From assembly GCF_002850745.1 (NCBI RefSeq), contig NZ_KZ559469.1:311846-375845 (forward strand): a stretch of DNA of 64,000 nucleotides, in the 5' to 3' direction. Below the pieces are notes generated by a model that searched no databases, was not told where the DNA came from, and saw nothing but the letters and a program-made list of their open reading frames with translations. The position numbers and the translations under genes are program-made. The DNA comes from Nonomuraea indica (GTDB lineage: Bacteria; Actinomycetota; Actinomycetes; Streptosporangiales; Streptosporangiaceae). Every line of letters begins with the position of its first letter. Within the stretch, counting starts at the first letter, position 1. Shown piece by piece: positions 1-7,422 of this stretch.

Positions 1-129
1 GTGCCCGCCCTGCCGTACCGGCGGGCCTGCCCCTGACCTGCGCGGGAGGCGACCGTCAACCCCGCTCGGCCGGCGCCGCCGGACGAGCCGCCGAGCCGGG
101 GCGGAAGCGTCCCGCGCCGCAGCGGCTGA
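1..129. other. left edge, no gene called
   Basis: The first 36 bases can be read as the last codons of a forward gene ending in TGA at 34-36, but too little is present to identify it. The rest is GC-rich spacer before the stop of the reverse-strand gene at 130. Confidence 0.3.
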
Positions 130-627
130 TCAGGTGCCTCGCGCCCGCAGCATCGGCTTGAGAGCCACCAGGACACCCGCGACGAACACGGCCGTGGCCA
201 GGTAGATGAGCCCCAGGTGCCCCACCGTGGCCAGGCCGTACGGGTAGTGCGCGGGCAGCGCGACCGCCAGGGCCAGCACGGGCACGGCGACCGCCGTCAC
301 GTACGCCCACCACAGGCCGTGCCTGACCCCGAACCAGGCCAGAGCCGCGGTGGCCAGCCCGGTGGACGCCAGGAATCCGGACACCGCGAGGTGGAGGTGC
401 GAGATGTACTCGTACAGGTCGGGACTGAACGCGCGGATCTCGGCCCTGGCCACGTCCACCTCCGCCGGGCCGATGCCGAGTTCCAGGAACCCGCCCGTGA
501 AGTTGCGGACGAAGAAGATGACGGCGTATCCGATGAACGCCAGGCCGGCCAGTGCCATGAGCGACGCGCCGAGCCGCAGTGCGCCGGACTCCGCGCCTGT
601 GGCGGCGCGGTGTGCGATGGTCGCCAT
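130..627 (-). CDS. four-helix membrane protein, unknown function
   Basis: A 165-residue protein with four hydrophobic segments at about residues 17-40, 78-98, 106-126 and 135-156, and short charged loops between them. The ATG at 627 was chosen because a GAAGGGGG ribosome-binding site lies just ahead of it. Reading further upstream would add a low-complexity tail encoded by a tandem repeat. The loop after the first helix is the most polar part and could be an extracellular lobe. It is divergent from the MFS gene at 785. I do not recognise a named family; integral membrane location is clear, function is not. Confidence 0.75.
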   Translation of the reverse strand: MATIAHRAATGAESGALRLGASLMALAGLAFIGYAVIFFVRNFTGGFLELGIGPAEVDVARAEIRAFSPDLYEYISHLHLAVSGFLASTGLATAALAWFGVRHGLWWAYVTAVAVPVLALAVALPAHYPYGLATVGHLGLIYLATAVFVAGVLVALKPMLRARGT

Positions 628-641
628 GGCCGCCCCCTTCC

Positions 642-683
642 GTCGGTGGTGTGCGGGGGAAGGTCGGTGGTGTGCGGGGGACG
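642..683. repeat. 21-bp tandem repeat, two copies
   Basis: Two adjacent 21-bp units (642-662 and 663-683) differ at one base. They sit in the divergent spacer between the membrane protein and the MFS gene, close to the presumed promoters. Confidence 0.7.
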
Positions 684-784
684 GCGGTGTCGACCCCTCA
701 TTGTCCCACGTGGAAGACGTATCCGACAGGCGCAGGGGGCCCGCGTGGGCGGGGCTACCATGGGGTGATCCCTCTCCCCGGCTG

Positions 785-1969
785 GTGACCTTGCTCCGTA
801 CATCCGCGGCCCCTGACGCGCGGGCCGAGTCGGGGCGTCGCGTGGTCACGGTCGTGGCGTGCATGCAGGGGGCCACCGCCCTCGGCTACTACGCGGTGAT
901 GGCTCACCTCGTGGCCCATCTGCGTGACGACGTGGGCCTGCTCGCCGGGACGATCGCGCTGGTGCTCGGCCTGCGGGTCGCGGCGCAGTACGCGCTGTTC
1001 CTCCCGTTCGGCTCCCTGGTGGACCGGATCGCGCCGCGGCGGGCCGGGATGCTGGCCTGCGGGCTGAGGGCGGTCGCCTTCGGCCTGCTCGGAGTCGCCG
1101 GCGATCTGGGGACGCTGCTCGCCGCCGCCCTGGCGCTCGCCGTGGGCGGGGCGTTGCTGCACCCGTCCGTCCAGTCGGTGCTGGCCGGGCTGCCGCCGGG
1201 GAGCCGGTCACGGGGTTTCGGGATCTACGTGGTCACCGGCCAGATCGCCGCGGTGGCGGGTCCGCCTGCCGGTCTGGCGTTGCTGGTGGGCGGGTTCGAG
1301 CTCCTGGCCGCCGTGGGCGCGGCGGCGTGGGTGGTCATGGCCCTGATGTTCGCTCTCCTGCCCCGGACGGTCGCGTCCGGCGGCGGGGCCGGCGCCCGCC
1401 CGCTCCTGCGCGGGGTCGCGGACGTCGTCCGTGATCGGGCGTTCCTGCGCTTCGCCGTGGTCACCGCGCCCGGCACCCTGCTCGCCACCCAGGTCGTGAC
1501 CGTGGTCCCGCTCGGCGCCACCGGGGCCGGCGAGGCCACGCTGTTCTTCTGCGCGGGGGCCGTGGGAGCCGCCGGGATCCAGCCGTTCGTCGCCCGGCGC
1601 GGGCGAGGAGGACGGTCCTGGGTGCTGCGGGCCGGGTTGCTCTGCGCGGGTTCCGGCTACCTGCTGGTGGCCGCGTTGCCGGGCGCGGCGGACTGGCGGA
1701 TGGCCGTGCTGGTGGCGGCGGCCCTCGTCAACGGCGTCGGCACCGGGCTGATCCAGACCGGTTCCTTCCACACGATCGTCCGCTGCGCCCCGGAGGGCCG
1801 GGTCGGCTCCGCCATCGGCGTGGCCAACTTCGTGGCGGGCGCGGTCGCGCTCGCGGGCGGGCTGGTGGTCGGGCGGCTCTTCGACGCGGGCGCCGAGACC
1901 GCCGCCCTGGCCGGTCTCGCCGCGCTCGGGACGGTGTCCGCCGTGGCCTACCGGCGTCCGGCGCCGTGA
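785..1969 (+). CDS. MFS transporter
   Basis: About 394 residues with roughly ten to twelve hydrophobic helices in two halves. After the second or third helix is the loop LVDRIAPRRAG, a version of the conserved MFS G-x-x-x-D-R-x-G/R-R signature. Length is typical for a 12-helix drug or metabolite exporter. The N-terminus is uncertain: the GTG at 785 is the most upstream sensible start because the frame before it lies in the tandem-repeat spacer, but the hydrophobic part begins some 20 residues later and a start near 848-870 is possible. The substrate cannot be told from the sequence. Confidence 0.8.
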   Translation: MTLLRTSAAPDARAESGRRVVTVVACMQGATALGYYAVMAHLVAHLRDDVGLLAGTIALVLGLRVAAQYALFLPFGSLVDRIAPRRAGMLACGLRAVAFGLLGVAGDLGTLLAAALALAVGGALLHPSVQSVLAGLPPGSRSRGFGIYVVTGQIAAVAGPPAGLALLVGGFELLAAVGAAAWVVMALMFALLPRTVASGGGAGARPLLRGVADVVRDRAFLRFAVVTAPGTLLATQVVTVVPLGATGAGEATLFFCAGAVGAAGIQPFVARRGRGGRSWVLRAGLLCAGSGYLLVAALPGAADWRMAVLVAAALVNGVGTGLIQTGSFHTIVRCAPEGRVGSAIGVANFVAGAVALAGGLVVGRLFDAGAETAALAGLAALGTVSAVAYRRPAP

Positions 1970-2119
1970 GACGACACCTCGCCGGTCGCCCGATGGAACA
2001 TCGTTGACCAGCATCGATAGGGAATCCGTCATCCCGGGATGTCCGGTATCGCTATTGGACAGCTCCTGATCACATCTGTTTTGCTCGGCTCTCTGACAGA
2101 TCACGACAGAGGATGTGAC
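1970..2119 (+). promoter_or_regulatory. leader region of the beta-lactamase-like gene
   Basis: This less GC-rich spacer contains a perfect 12-bp palindrome CATCCCGGGATG (2030-2041) about 80 bp before the ATG. It could be a regulator site. It does not match the BlaI TACA/TGTA operator. No clear -35/-10 pair was settled on. Confidence 0.3.
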
Positions 2120-3064
2120 ATGCGATACCTCCGCGCCCGCCGCGTCGCCGCGGCGCTGCCTGCGGCCGCCCTGGCGATCTCCCTCCTGGCGGGCGGGACG
2201 CTCGGCACGGCCCCGGCCTCCGCCGCCGTGCCGGCCACCGCCCACCTGCTTCCGGGGGAAGCCCAGGCCAGGAAGGAGCTGCGCGCGCTGGAGGCGTCCT
2301 TCCAGGGCCGCATCGGCGCGTACGCGCTGGACACGGCCACGGGGAAGACGATCACGTACCGGGCGGGTGAGCGTTTCCCGCTGCTGTCCACGTTCAAGGC
2401 GCCGCTCTGCGCCGCCGTGCTGCACAAGGCCCGCACCTCCGCGCCCGGCCTGATGGGCAAGCACGTCACGTGGACCGCCGACGACCTGACGCCCGGCTCG
2501 CCGGTCACCGAGAAGCACGTCGCGACCGGTCTGACCGTCGCCCAGCTGTGCGCGGCGGCCACCAGCGTCAGCGACGGCACCGCGTCCAACCTGCTGCTCA
2601 GGGAGATCGGCGGGCCCGCCGGCCTGACGAGGTACTTCCGTACGCTGAAGGACCCGATCTCCCGCATGGACCGCTTCCATCCCGCGCTCAACGACTGGAC
2701 CCCCAAGGACCGGCGCGACACCACCACCCCCGCGGCCATCGCGCGCGACCTGCGCCTGCTCGCGCTCGGGAACGCCCTGCACCCCGAGGACCGCGAGCAG
2801 TTCGTCGCCTGGCTGCTGGCGAACAGGACCGGCGCCAACCGCATCCGGGCCGGTCTGCCCAGGACGTGGACGATCGGCGACAGGACCGGCACCAACTCCG
2901 ACGGCTTCGGCGGCGGCAACGCCATCGCCGTCATCTGGCCGGACAAGGGCGCCGCGCCCCTCGTCATGGCCATCTACACCAACCGCACCCCCGGTCTCCC
3001 CATCGACGAGAAGACGATCGCCAGGACCGCCACGATCCTGGCGGACGGGCTGGGCAGGCTCTGA
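2120..3064 (+). CDS. secreted class A beta-lactamase-like serine hydrolase lacking Glu166
   Basis: 314 residues. An Arg-rich N-terminus, a hydrophobic stretch (about 9-33) and an ASA site near residue 36 form a Sec signal peptide. The serine motif STFK (90-93), SDG (151-153) and RTG in place of KTG (255-257) are in class A order and spacing. The omega-loop block aligns as RFHPALN (185-191) with the usual RWEPELN, so the deacylating Glu166 is His187 here (CAT codon, 2678-2680). The fold is thus that of a class A penicillinase, but the protein may be slow at turnover or may act as a penicillin-binding, DD-peptidase-like or sensor protein. The ATG at 2120 follows AGAGG. It ends convergent with the arabinofuranosidase gene. 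Confidence 0.85.
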   Translation: MRYLRARRVAAALPAAALAISLLAGGTLGTAPASAAVPATAHLLPGEAQARKELRALEASFQGRIGAYALDTATGKTITYRAGERFPLLSTFKAPLCAAVLHKARTSAPGLMGKHVTWTADDLTPGSPVTEKHVATGLTVAQLCAAATSVSDGTASNLLLREIGGPAGLTRYFRTLKDPISRMDRFHPALNDWTPKDRRDTTTPAAIARDLRLLALGNALHPEDREQFVAWLLANRTGANRIRAGLPRTWTIGDRTGTNSDGFGGGNAIAVIWPDKGAAPLVMAIYTNRTPGLPIDEKTIARTATILADGLGRL

Positions 3065-3067
3065 CCT

Positions 3068-3092
3068 CCGGGCGGGCACGGGTCCCGCCCGG
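3068..3092. terminator. bidirectional hairpin between convergent genes
   Basis: CCGGGCGGG (3068-3076) pairs perfectly with CCCGCCCGG (3084-3092) around a 7-nt loop, four bases after the beta-lactamase-like stop and before the stop of the reverse-strand glycosidase. Confidence 0.6.
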
Positions 3093-3116
3093 CGGCGGCG
3101 AGCGGAGCGCGAGGGG

Positions 3117-4607
3117 TCAGGCCAGCCTGATCACGTTCCAGGAGACCGGGGGCAGCAGGACCGTCATCGGGTCGTGCTGGACGTCGAGGTTCGGGCGGGG
3201 CGCGACCCGGCCGGGGTCGTCGGCGGTGTTGCGGGCGTAGACGTCGTGGTCGGTCAGGGTGGTGGCCTCGACGACGCGGGCGCCGCCGAGCGCCCGGGCG
3301 TCGATCCGCAGCGACAGCGGCCGGCCGGTCGAGCGGTTGACCGCGAACACCGTGGTGCCCTCCTCGAAGTGCGTGGCGACGGCGTGCAGCAGCGGCACCT
3401 CGCCGTACTCGGCCGTCTCGTAGGTGGGCGAGACCGGCTCGACGCGCAGCACGTCGCCGGCCGCCAGGGCCGAGGCCTGCGCGAACGGGTGGAAGGTGGT
3501 CTGCCGCCAGGCCCGGCCGCCGGGCTCGGTCATGATGGGGGCGATCACGTTGACGAGCTGGGCCAGCGAGGCGGCCGTGACCCGGTCGCTGTTGCGCAGC
3601 AGCGTGATGAGCAGGCCGCCGAAGGCCACCGCGTCGGCCAGGTGGTAGTGGTCCTCCAGCAGCGGCGGCGCGACCGGCCAGTCGGTGGGCGGCGCGGCGT
3701 TCTGGAACCGCGACAGGTACCAGACGTTCCACTCGTCGAACGAGATGTCGATCTTCTTGCGGGACTTCAGCCTCGCGCCGACGTGGTCGGCGGTGGCCAC
3801 CACCGAGGAGATGAAGTACTCCATGTCGGTCGCGCAGGCCAGGAAGCTGCCCAGGTCGCCGTCCTTCTCCTCGTAGTAGGCGTGGCAGGAGATGTAGTCG
3901 ACCACGTCGTAGGTCTCCTCCAGCACGGTGGACTCCCAGGCGCCGAAGGTCGGCATGGACGAGCCGGAGCTGCCGCAGGCCACGAGCTCCAGGCGGGGAT
4001 CGAGCATGCGCATGGCGCGGGCGGTCTCGGCGGCCAGCCGGCCGTACTCGCGGGCGGTCTTGTGGCCGGTCTGCCAGGGTCCGTCCATCTCGTTGCCGAG
4101 GCACCACATCCGGACGCCGTACGGCTCCTTGGCGCCGTTCGCGATCCGCTGGTCCGACAGGGTGGTGCCGGAGGGGTGGTTGCAGTACTCCAGCAGGTCC
4201 AGCGCCGCCTCGATGCCCCGGGTGCCGAGGTTGACCGCCATCATCGGCTCCACCCCGGCCTTGGCGCACCAGCGCATGAACTCGTCCACGCCGACCTCGT
4301 TGGTCTCCGTGCTGTGCCAGGCCAGGTCCAGCCGCCGCGGACGCCGCTCGCGCGGTCCGACGCCGTCCTCCCAGCGGTAGCCGGAGACGAAGTTCCCGCC
4401 CGGGTAGCGGACCGTGGACACGCCGAGCTCCCTGGTCAGGTCGAGCACGTCACGCCGGAAACCGTCCTCGTCGGCCTGCGGGTGACCCGGCTCGTAGATG
4501 CCGGTGTACACGCAGCGGCCCAGGTGTTCGACGAACGTGCCGAACGTGCGGCGCCGGACCGGGGCCACGCGGAAGGCGGGATCGAGCGTGAGGTGTGCCG
4601 TGTGCAC
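3117..4607 (-). CDS. abfA: GH51 alpha-L-arabinofuranosidase
   Basis: 496 residues, the usual length of cytoplasmic GH51 enzymes that remove terminal alpha-L-arabinofuranose from arabinan or arabinoxylan oligosaccharides. The retaining acid/base lies in GNEMDGPW (Glu173) and the nucleophile in SFDEWNVW (Glu292). RYPGGNF (67-73) is another family block. No signal peptide is seen, so it acts inside the cell. The GTG at 4607 is chosen because it gives the normal N-terminus and has GGAG about 9 bases upstream. The gene stands alone, with a LacI-type operator 40 bp upstream, so induction by arabinose-containing sugars is the likely control. GH51 also includes some endoglucanases, but the close match to arabinofuranosidase motifs favours this call. 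Confidence 0.92.
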   Translation of the reverse strand: MHTAHLTLDPAFRVAPVRRRTFGTFVEHLGRCVYTGIYEPGHPQADEDGFRRDVLDLTRELGVSTVRYPGGNFVSGYRWEDGVGPRERRPRRLDLAWHSTETNEVGVDEFMRWCAKAGVEPMMAVNLGTRGIEAALDLLEYCNHPSGTTLSDQRIANGAKEPYGVRMWCLGNEMDGPWQTGHKTAREYGRLAAETARAMRMLDPRLELVACGSSGSSMPTFGAWESTVLEETYDVVDYISCHAYYEEKDGDLGSFLACATDMEYFISSVVATADHVGARLKSRKKIDISFDEWNVWYLSRFQNAAPPTDWPVAPPLLEDHYHLADAVAFGGLLITLLRNSDRVTAASLAQLVNVIAPIMTEPGGRAWRQTTFHPFAQASALAAGDVLRVEPVSPTYETAEYGEVPLLHAVATHFEEGTTVFAVNRSTGRPLSLRIDARALGGARVVEATTLTDHDVYARNTADDPGRVAPRPNLDVQHDPMTVLLPPVSWNVIRLA

Positions 4608-4646
4608 TGCTGGGCTCCAGGGGTTCCGGCGGACGCGATCAGGCAA

Positions 4647-4662
4647 TTGTTAGCGTTACCAA
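4647..4662. promoter_or_regulatory. LacI/GalR-family operator upstream of abfA
   Basis: TTGTTAGCGTTACCAA is an imperfect 16-bp palindrome (12 of 16 positions symmetric) with the central CG typical of LacI-family sites. It lies 40 bp before the abfA start, where it would overlap the promoter. No lacI-type gene is in the window. Confidence 0.6.
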
Positions 4663-4671
4663 ATCAGGGCG

Positions 4672-7422
4672 TCAACGCCCGGACGCCGCCGGCCCGCTGG
4701 CCCGCCGGCCCGCCGGCCGCAGCCGAACCGCGGTGACCTTGTACTCGGGGCAGGAGGTCACGGTGTCGCCGAGGTCGGAGGTCAGCGTGTTGACACCGCT
4801 GGCGGGGAAGTGGAACGCGCAGAAGACCTGTCCGGGCGCCACCTCCCGGCTGGTGCGGGCGGTGAGCCGCGCCCGGCCGTGCCGGCTCTCGACGATGACC
4901 GGGTCGCCGTCCAGCAGGCCGTGGCGGGCGGCGTCGTCGGGGTGGAGGTCGAGCCGGTCGTCGGCGTCGAGCCGCAGGTTGCGGGTGCGACGGGTCATGC
5001 TGCCGGAGTTGTAGTGCGCCCACCGCCGCCCGGTCACCATGACCAGCGGGTAATGGTCGTCCGGCGACTCACCCGGTGGGAGGTAGGGGCAGGCGGCCAG
5101 GTGGGCGAGCCCGTCCGGGGTGGCGAACCGCTCCCGGTAGAGCCGGGCCTCGCCCGGCCGGTCCCGATGCGGCGCGGGCCAGCAGACCGCGCCCTCCCGG
5201 TCGAGCCGTTCGTGGGAGATCCCGGCGAAGAGAGGGACGAGCGCGGCGCATTCGGCCAGCGCCGCGGCCGGGGTCGGGCAGCCGAGGGCGGCACCGAGCG
5301 CGTCCGCCACGCCATGGATGATCGCGAAGTCGGCACGGGCCCGGCCCGGCGGGTCGAGCGCGGGCCGTACCCGCTGGAAACGGCGGTCGAAGTTGACGAA
5401 CGTGCCGTCCTTCTCCAGCCAGGACGCGGCGGGCAGCACGACGTCGGCCCGGCGGGCGGTCTCCGACAGGAACACCTCGTTGCAGACGACCAGCGGGCAG
5501 GTCTCCAGCGCCTCGGCGACCCGGGTGGAGTCGGGGTCGGTGGCGCACACGTCCTCACCGACGATCCACAGGACCCGCAGGTCACCCGCGCGCGCCGCGG
5601 CGAACATCTGAGGGATGCGCAGTCCCGGCTCCGCGGGGATCTCGGCCTGCCACAACCGGGCGGCCCGCTCCCGCGCCGCCCGGTCGGTCACCCTCTGGTA
5701 GCCGGGGAGCAGGTCGGGAAGGGCGCCCATATCGGAGGCCCCCTGCACGTTGTTCTGGCCACGGAGCGGGTTGACGCCGAAGCCGCGGCCGGTGCCGACC
5801 GCGCCGCGCAGAATCGCCAGGTTGGCCAGGGCCCGCACGCCGTCGGTGCCGTGCAGGTGCTCGGTGACGCCCAGGCCGTACACGATCGCCGGCCGTCCGG
5901 CCTGCCCGTACAGCCGGGCGGCGGCCACCACGTCGCCGGCCGGCACTCCCGTGATGGCGGCCACCCGGTCCGGCGGGTAGTCGGTCAGCAGCGCGGCCAG
6001 CTCGGGCAGGCCGGTGGCGCGCCGTCGCAGGAACTCCCCGTCGGCCAGCCCCTCCGCGAGCAGCACGTGGGCCAGGCCGTGGAACAGGGCGACGTTGGTG
6101 CCGGGGCGGGGCCGCAGGTGCACGTCGGCGTGGTGGGCCAGCCCGATCGCCCGCGGGTCGGCGACGACCAGCCGCGCTCCGCGCAGCACGCGCTGGAGGA
6201 GGCGGGCGCCGACCACCGGATGGGCCTCGACGGGATTGGCGCCGACCACCAGCAGGCAGTCGGCCTGCTCGACGTCGTCGAAGGAGTCGGTGCCTCCGGA
6301 CAGGCCGAACGCGGCCGTCAGCCCCGCCGCGGAGGGCGCATGGCAGAGCCTGGAGCAGTTGTCGACGTTGTTCGTGCCGACCACGGTGCGCAGGAACTTC
6401 TGGAGCAGGTAGTTCTCCTCGTTGGTGGCCCTGGCCGAGGAGATCGCCGCCACCGCGTCGGGCCCTCCCGCGGCCACGGCCGACCGGATGCCGCGCGCGA
6501 CGTGGCCGAGGGCTTCGGCCCAGGTCACCGGCTCCAGAACGCCGCCGCGGCGCAGCAGCGGACGGCTGAGCCGTTCGGGCGAGGTGCGGAAGCCGTGGGC
6601 GAAGCGGCCTTTGACGCAGGCGTGCCCCCGGTTGACCGGCCCGTCATGGGCGGGGACGACCGCCACGACCTCCTCGCCCCGGGTGAGCACGTCCAGGGCG
6701 CAGCCGACCCCGCAGTAGCCGCAGGTGGTGCGGGTCCGGGCGAGCTCGGCCGGGCGGGCGCCACTGAGCAGGCCCGGCTCGCTGATCGCGCCCGTGGGGC
6801 ACGTGTCGACGCAGCCGCCGCACGCCACGCAGTCGGAGTCGGCCCACAGCCCGCCGGTGCCGGGTGCCACCACGGTGTCCCCTCCCCGTCCCGTCAGGGT
6901 GAGGGCGAAGGTCCCCTGGACGTCCGCGCACATCCGGACGCACCTGCCGCAGGCGATGCACAGGTCCCGGTCCAGGTGGACGTACGGGTGACTGTCGTCG
7001 CGGCCCCGGCCGCCCTGACCGTGCGCGGCCTCCGGCGTGACGCCCAGCTCGTGGCAGACCCGGGCCAGCTCGCTGCCGTCCGCGCCACCGTCCAGGGCGC
7101 GTGGCGGCAGAACGGAGACGATCACTTCGACGGCGTCGCGGCGCAGCGCCCGGAGTTCACCGGTGTCGGCCTCGATCCGCGTGCCAGGAGCGGCCGGGGC
7201 GACGCACGCCGCCCGGACGTGCCCGTCCGCCCTGACCAGGCAGGTCCGGCAGGAGCCCGCGGGCGCGAAACGGTCGTCGTGGCAGAGGGCGGGCACGGCC
7301 ACGCCGGCCGCACGGACCACGTCCAGGAGCGTCGCCCCCTCCGGCACCCGGACCGCGACGCCGTCCACCTCGGCCATCACCTCGGGCGCCTCGTGGCGAG
7401 GGGTGCCCGGATCGGCGGTCAC
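4672..7422 (-). CDS. fdhA: NAD-dependent formate dehydrogenase, molybdenum catalytic subunit
   Basis: 916 residues. In order: an N-terminal [2Fe-2S] ferredoxin domain (Cys47, 58, 61, 73), two [4Fe-4S] clusters (CIACGRCVRMC 155-165; CVACGGCVDTC 198-208), the molybdopterin-domain cluster starting CGYCGVGC (234-241), and the bis-MGD domains to the C-terminus. NCSRLCHAPS places Cys360 as the likely Mo ligand, so this is a cysteine and not a selenocysteine enzyme. It oxidises formate to CO2 and passes electrons through its clusters to the NAD-reducing subunit encoded just upstream. The GTG at 7422 overlaps the fdhB stop by 4 bases, showing translational coupling. A weaker alternative start is the Met 15 codons later. 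No fdhD or gamma subunit gene is next to it. Confidence 0.9.
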   Translation of the reverse strand: MTADPGTPRHEAPEVMAEVDGVAVRVPEGATLLDVVRAAGVAVPALCHDDRFAPAGSCRTCLVRADGHVRAACVAPAAPGTRIEADTGELRALRRDAVEVIVSVLPPRALDGGADGSELARVCHELGVTPEAAHGQGGRGRDDSHPYVHLDRDLCIACGRCVRMCADVQGTFALTLTGRGGDTVVAPGTGGLWADSDCVACGGCVDTCPTGAISEPGLLSGARPAELARTRTTCGYCGVGCALDVLTRGEEVVAVVPAHDGPVNRGHACVKGRFAHGFRTSPERLSRPLLRRGGVLEPVTWAEALGHVARGIRSAVAAGGPDAVAAISSARATNEENYLLQKFLRTVVGTNNVDNCSRLCHAPSAAGLTAAFGLSGGTDSFDDVEQADCLLVVGANPVEAHPVVGARLLQRVLRGARLVVADPRAIGLAHHADVHLRPRPGTNVALFHGLAHVLLAEGLADGEFLRRRATGLPELAALLTDYPPDRVAAITGVPAGDVVAAARLYGQAGRPAIVYGLGVTEHLHGTDGVRALANLAILRGAVGTGRGFGVNPLRGQNNVQGASDMGALPDLLPGYQRVTDRAARERAARLWQAEIPAEPGLRIPQMFAAARAGDLRVLWIVGEDVCATDPDSTRVAEALETCPLVVCNEVFLSETARRADVVLPAASWLEKDGTFVNFDRRFQRVRPALDPPGRARADFAIIHGVADALGAALGCPTPAAALAECAALVPLFAGISHERLDREGAVCWPAPHRDRPGEARLYRERFATPDGLAHLAACPYLPPGESPDDHYPLVMVTGRRWAHYNSGSMTRRTRNLRLDADDRLDLHPDDAARHGLLDGDPVIVESRHGRARLTARTSREVAPGQVFCAFHFPASGVNTLTSDLGDTVTSCPEYKVTAVRLRPAGRRASGPAASGR

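Noticed and set aside
1208..3079. Very long reverse-strand open frames opposite the MFS and beta-lactamase genes, and similar ones across the window
   Set aside because: They are mirror frames of high-GC genes with low-complexity Arg/Gly/Pro-rich translations, no ribosome-binding sites and no family motifs.
4672..7422. Possible selenocysteine in the formate dehydrogenase
   Set aside because: The active-site region reads NCSRLCHAPS with an ordinary Cys codon and no in-frame TGA, so no SECIS element is needed.
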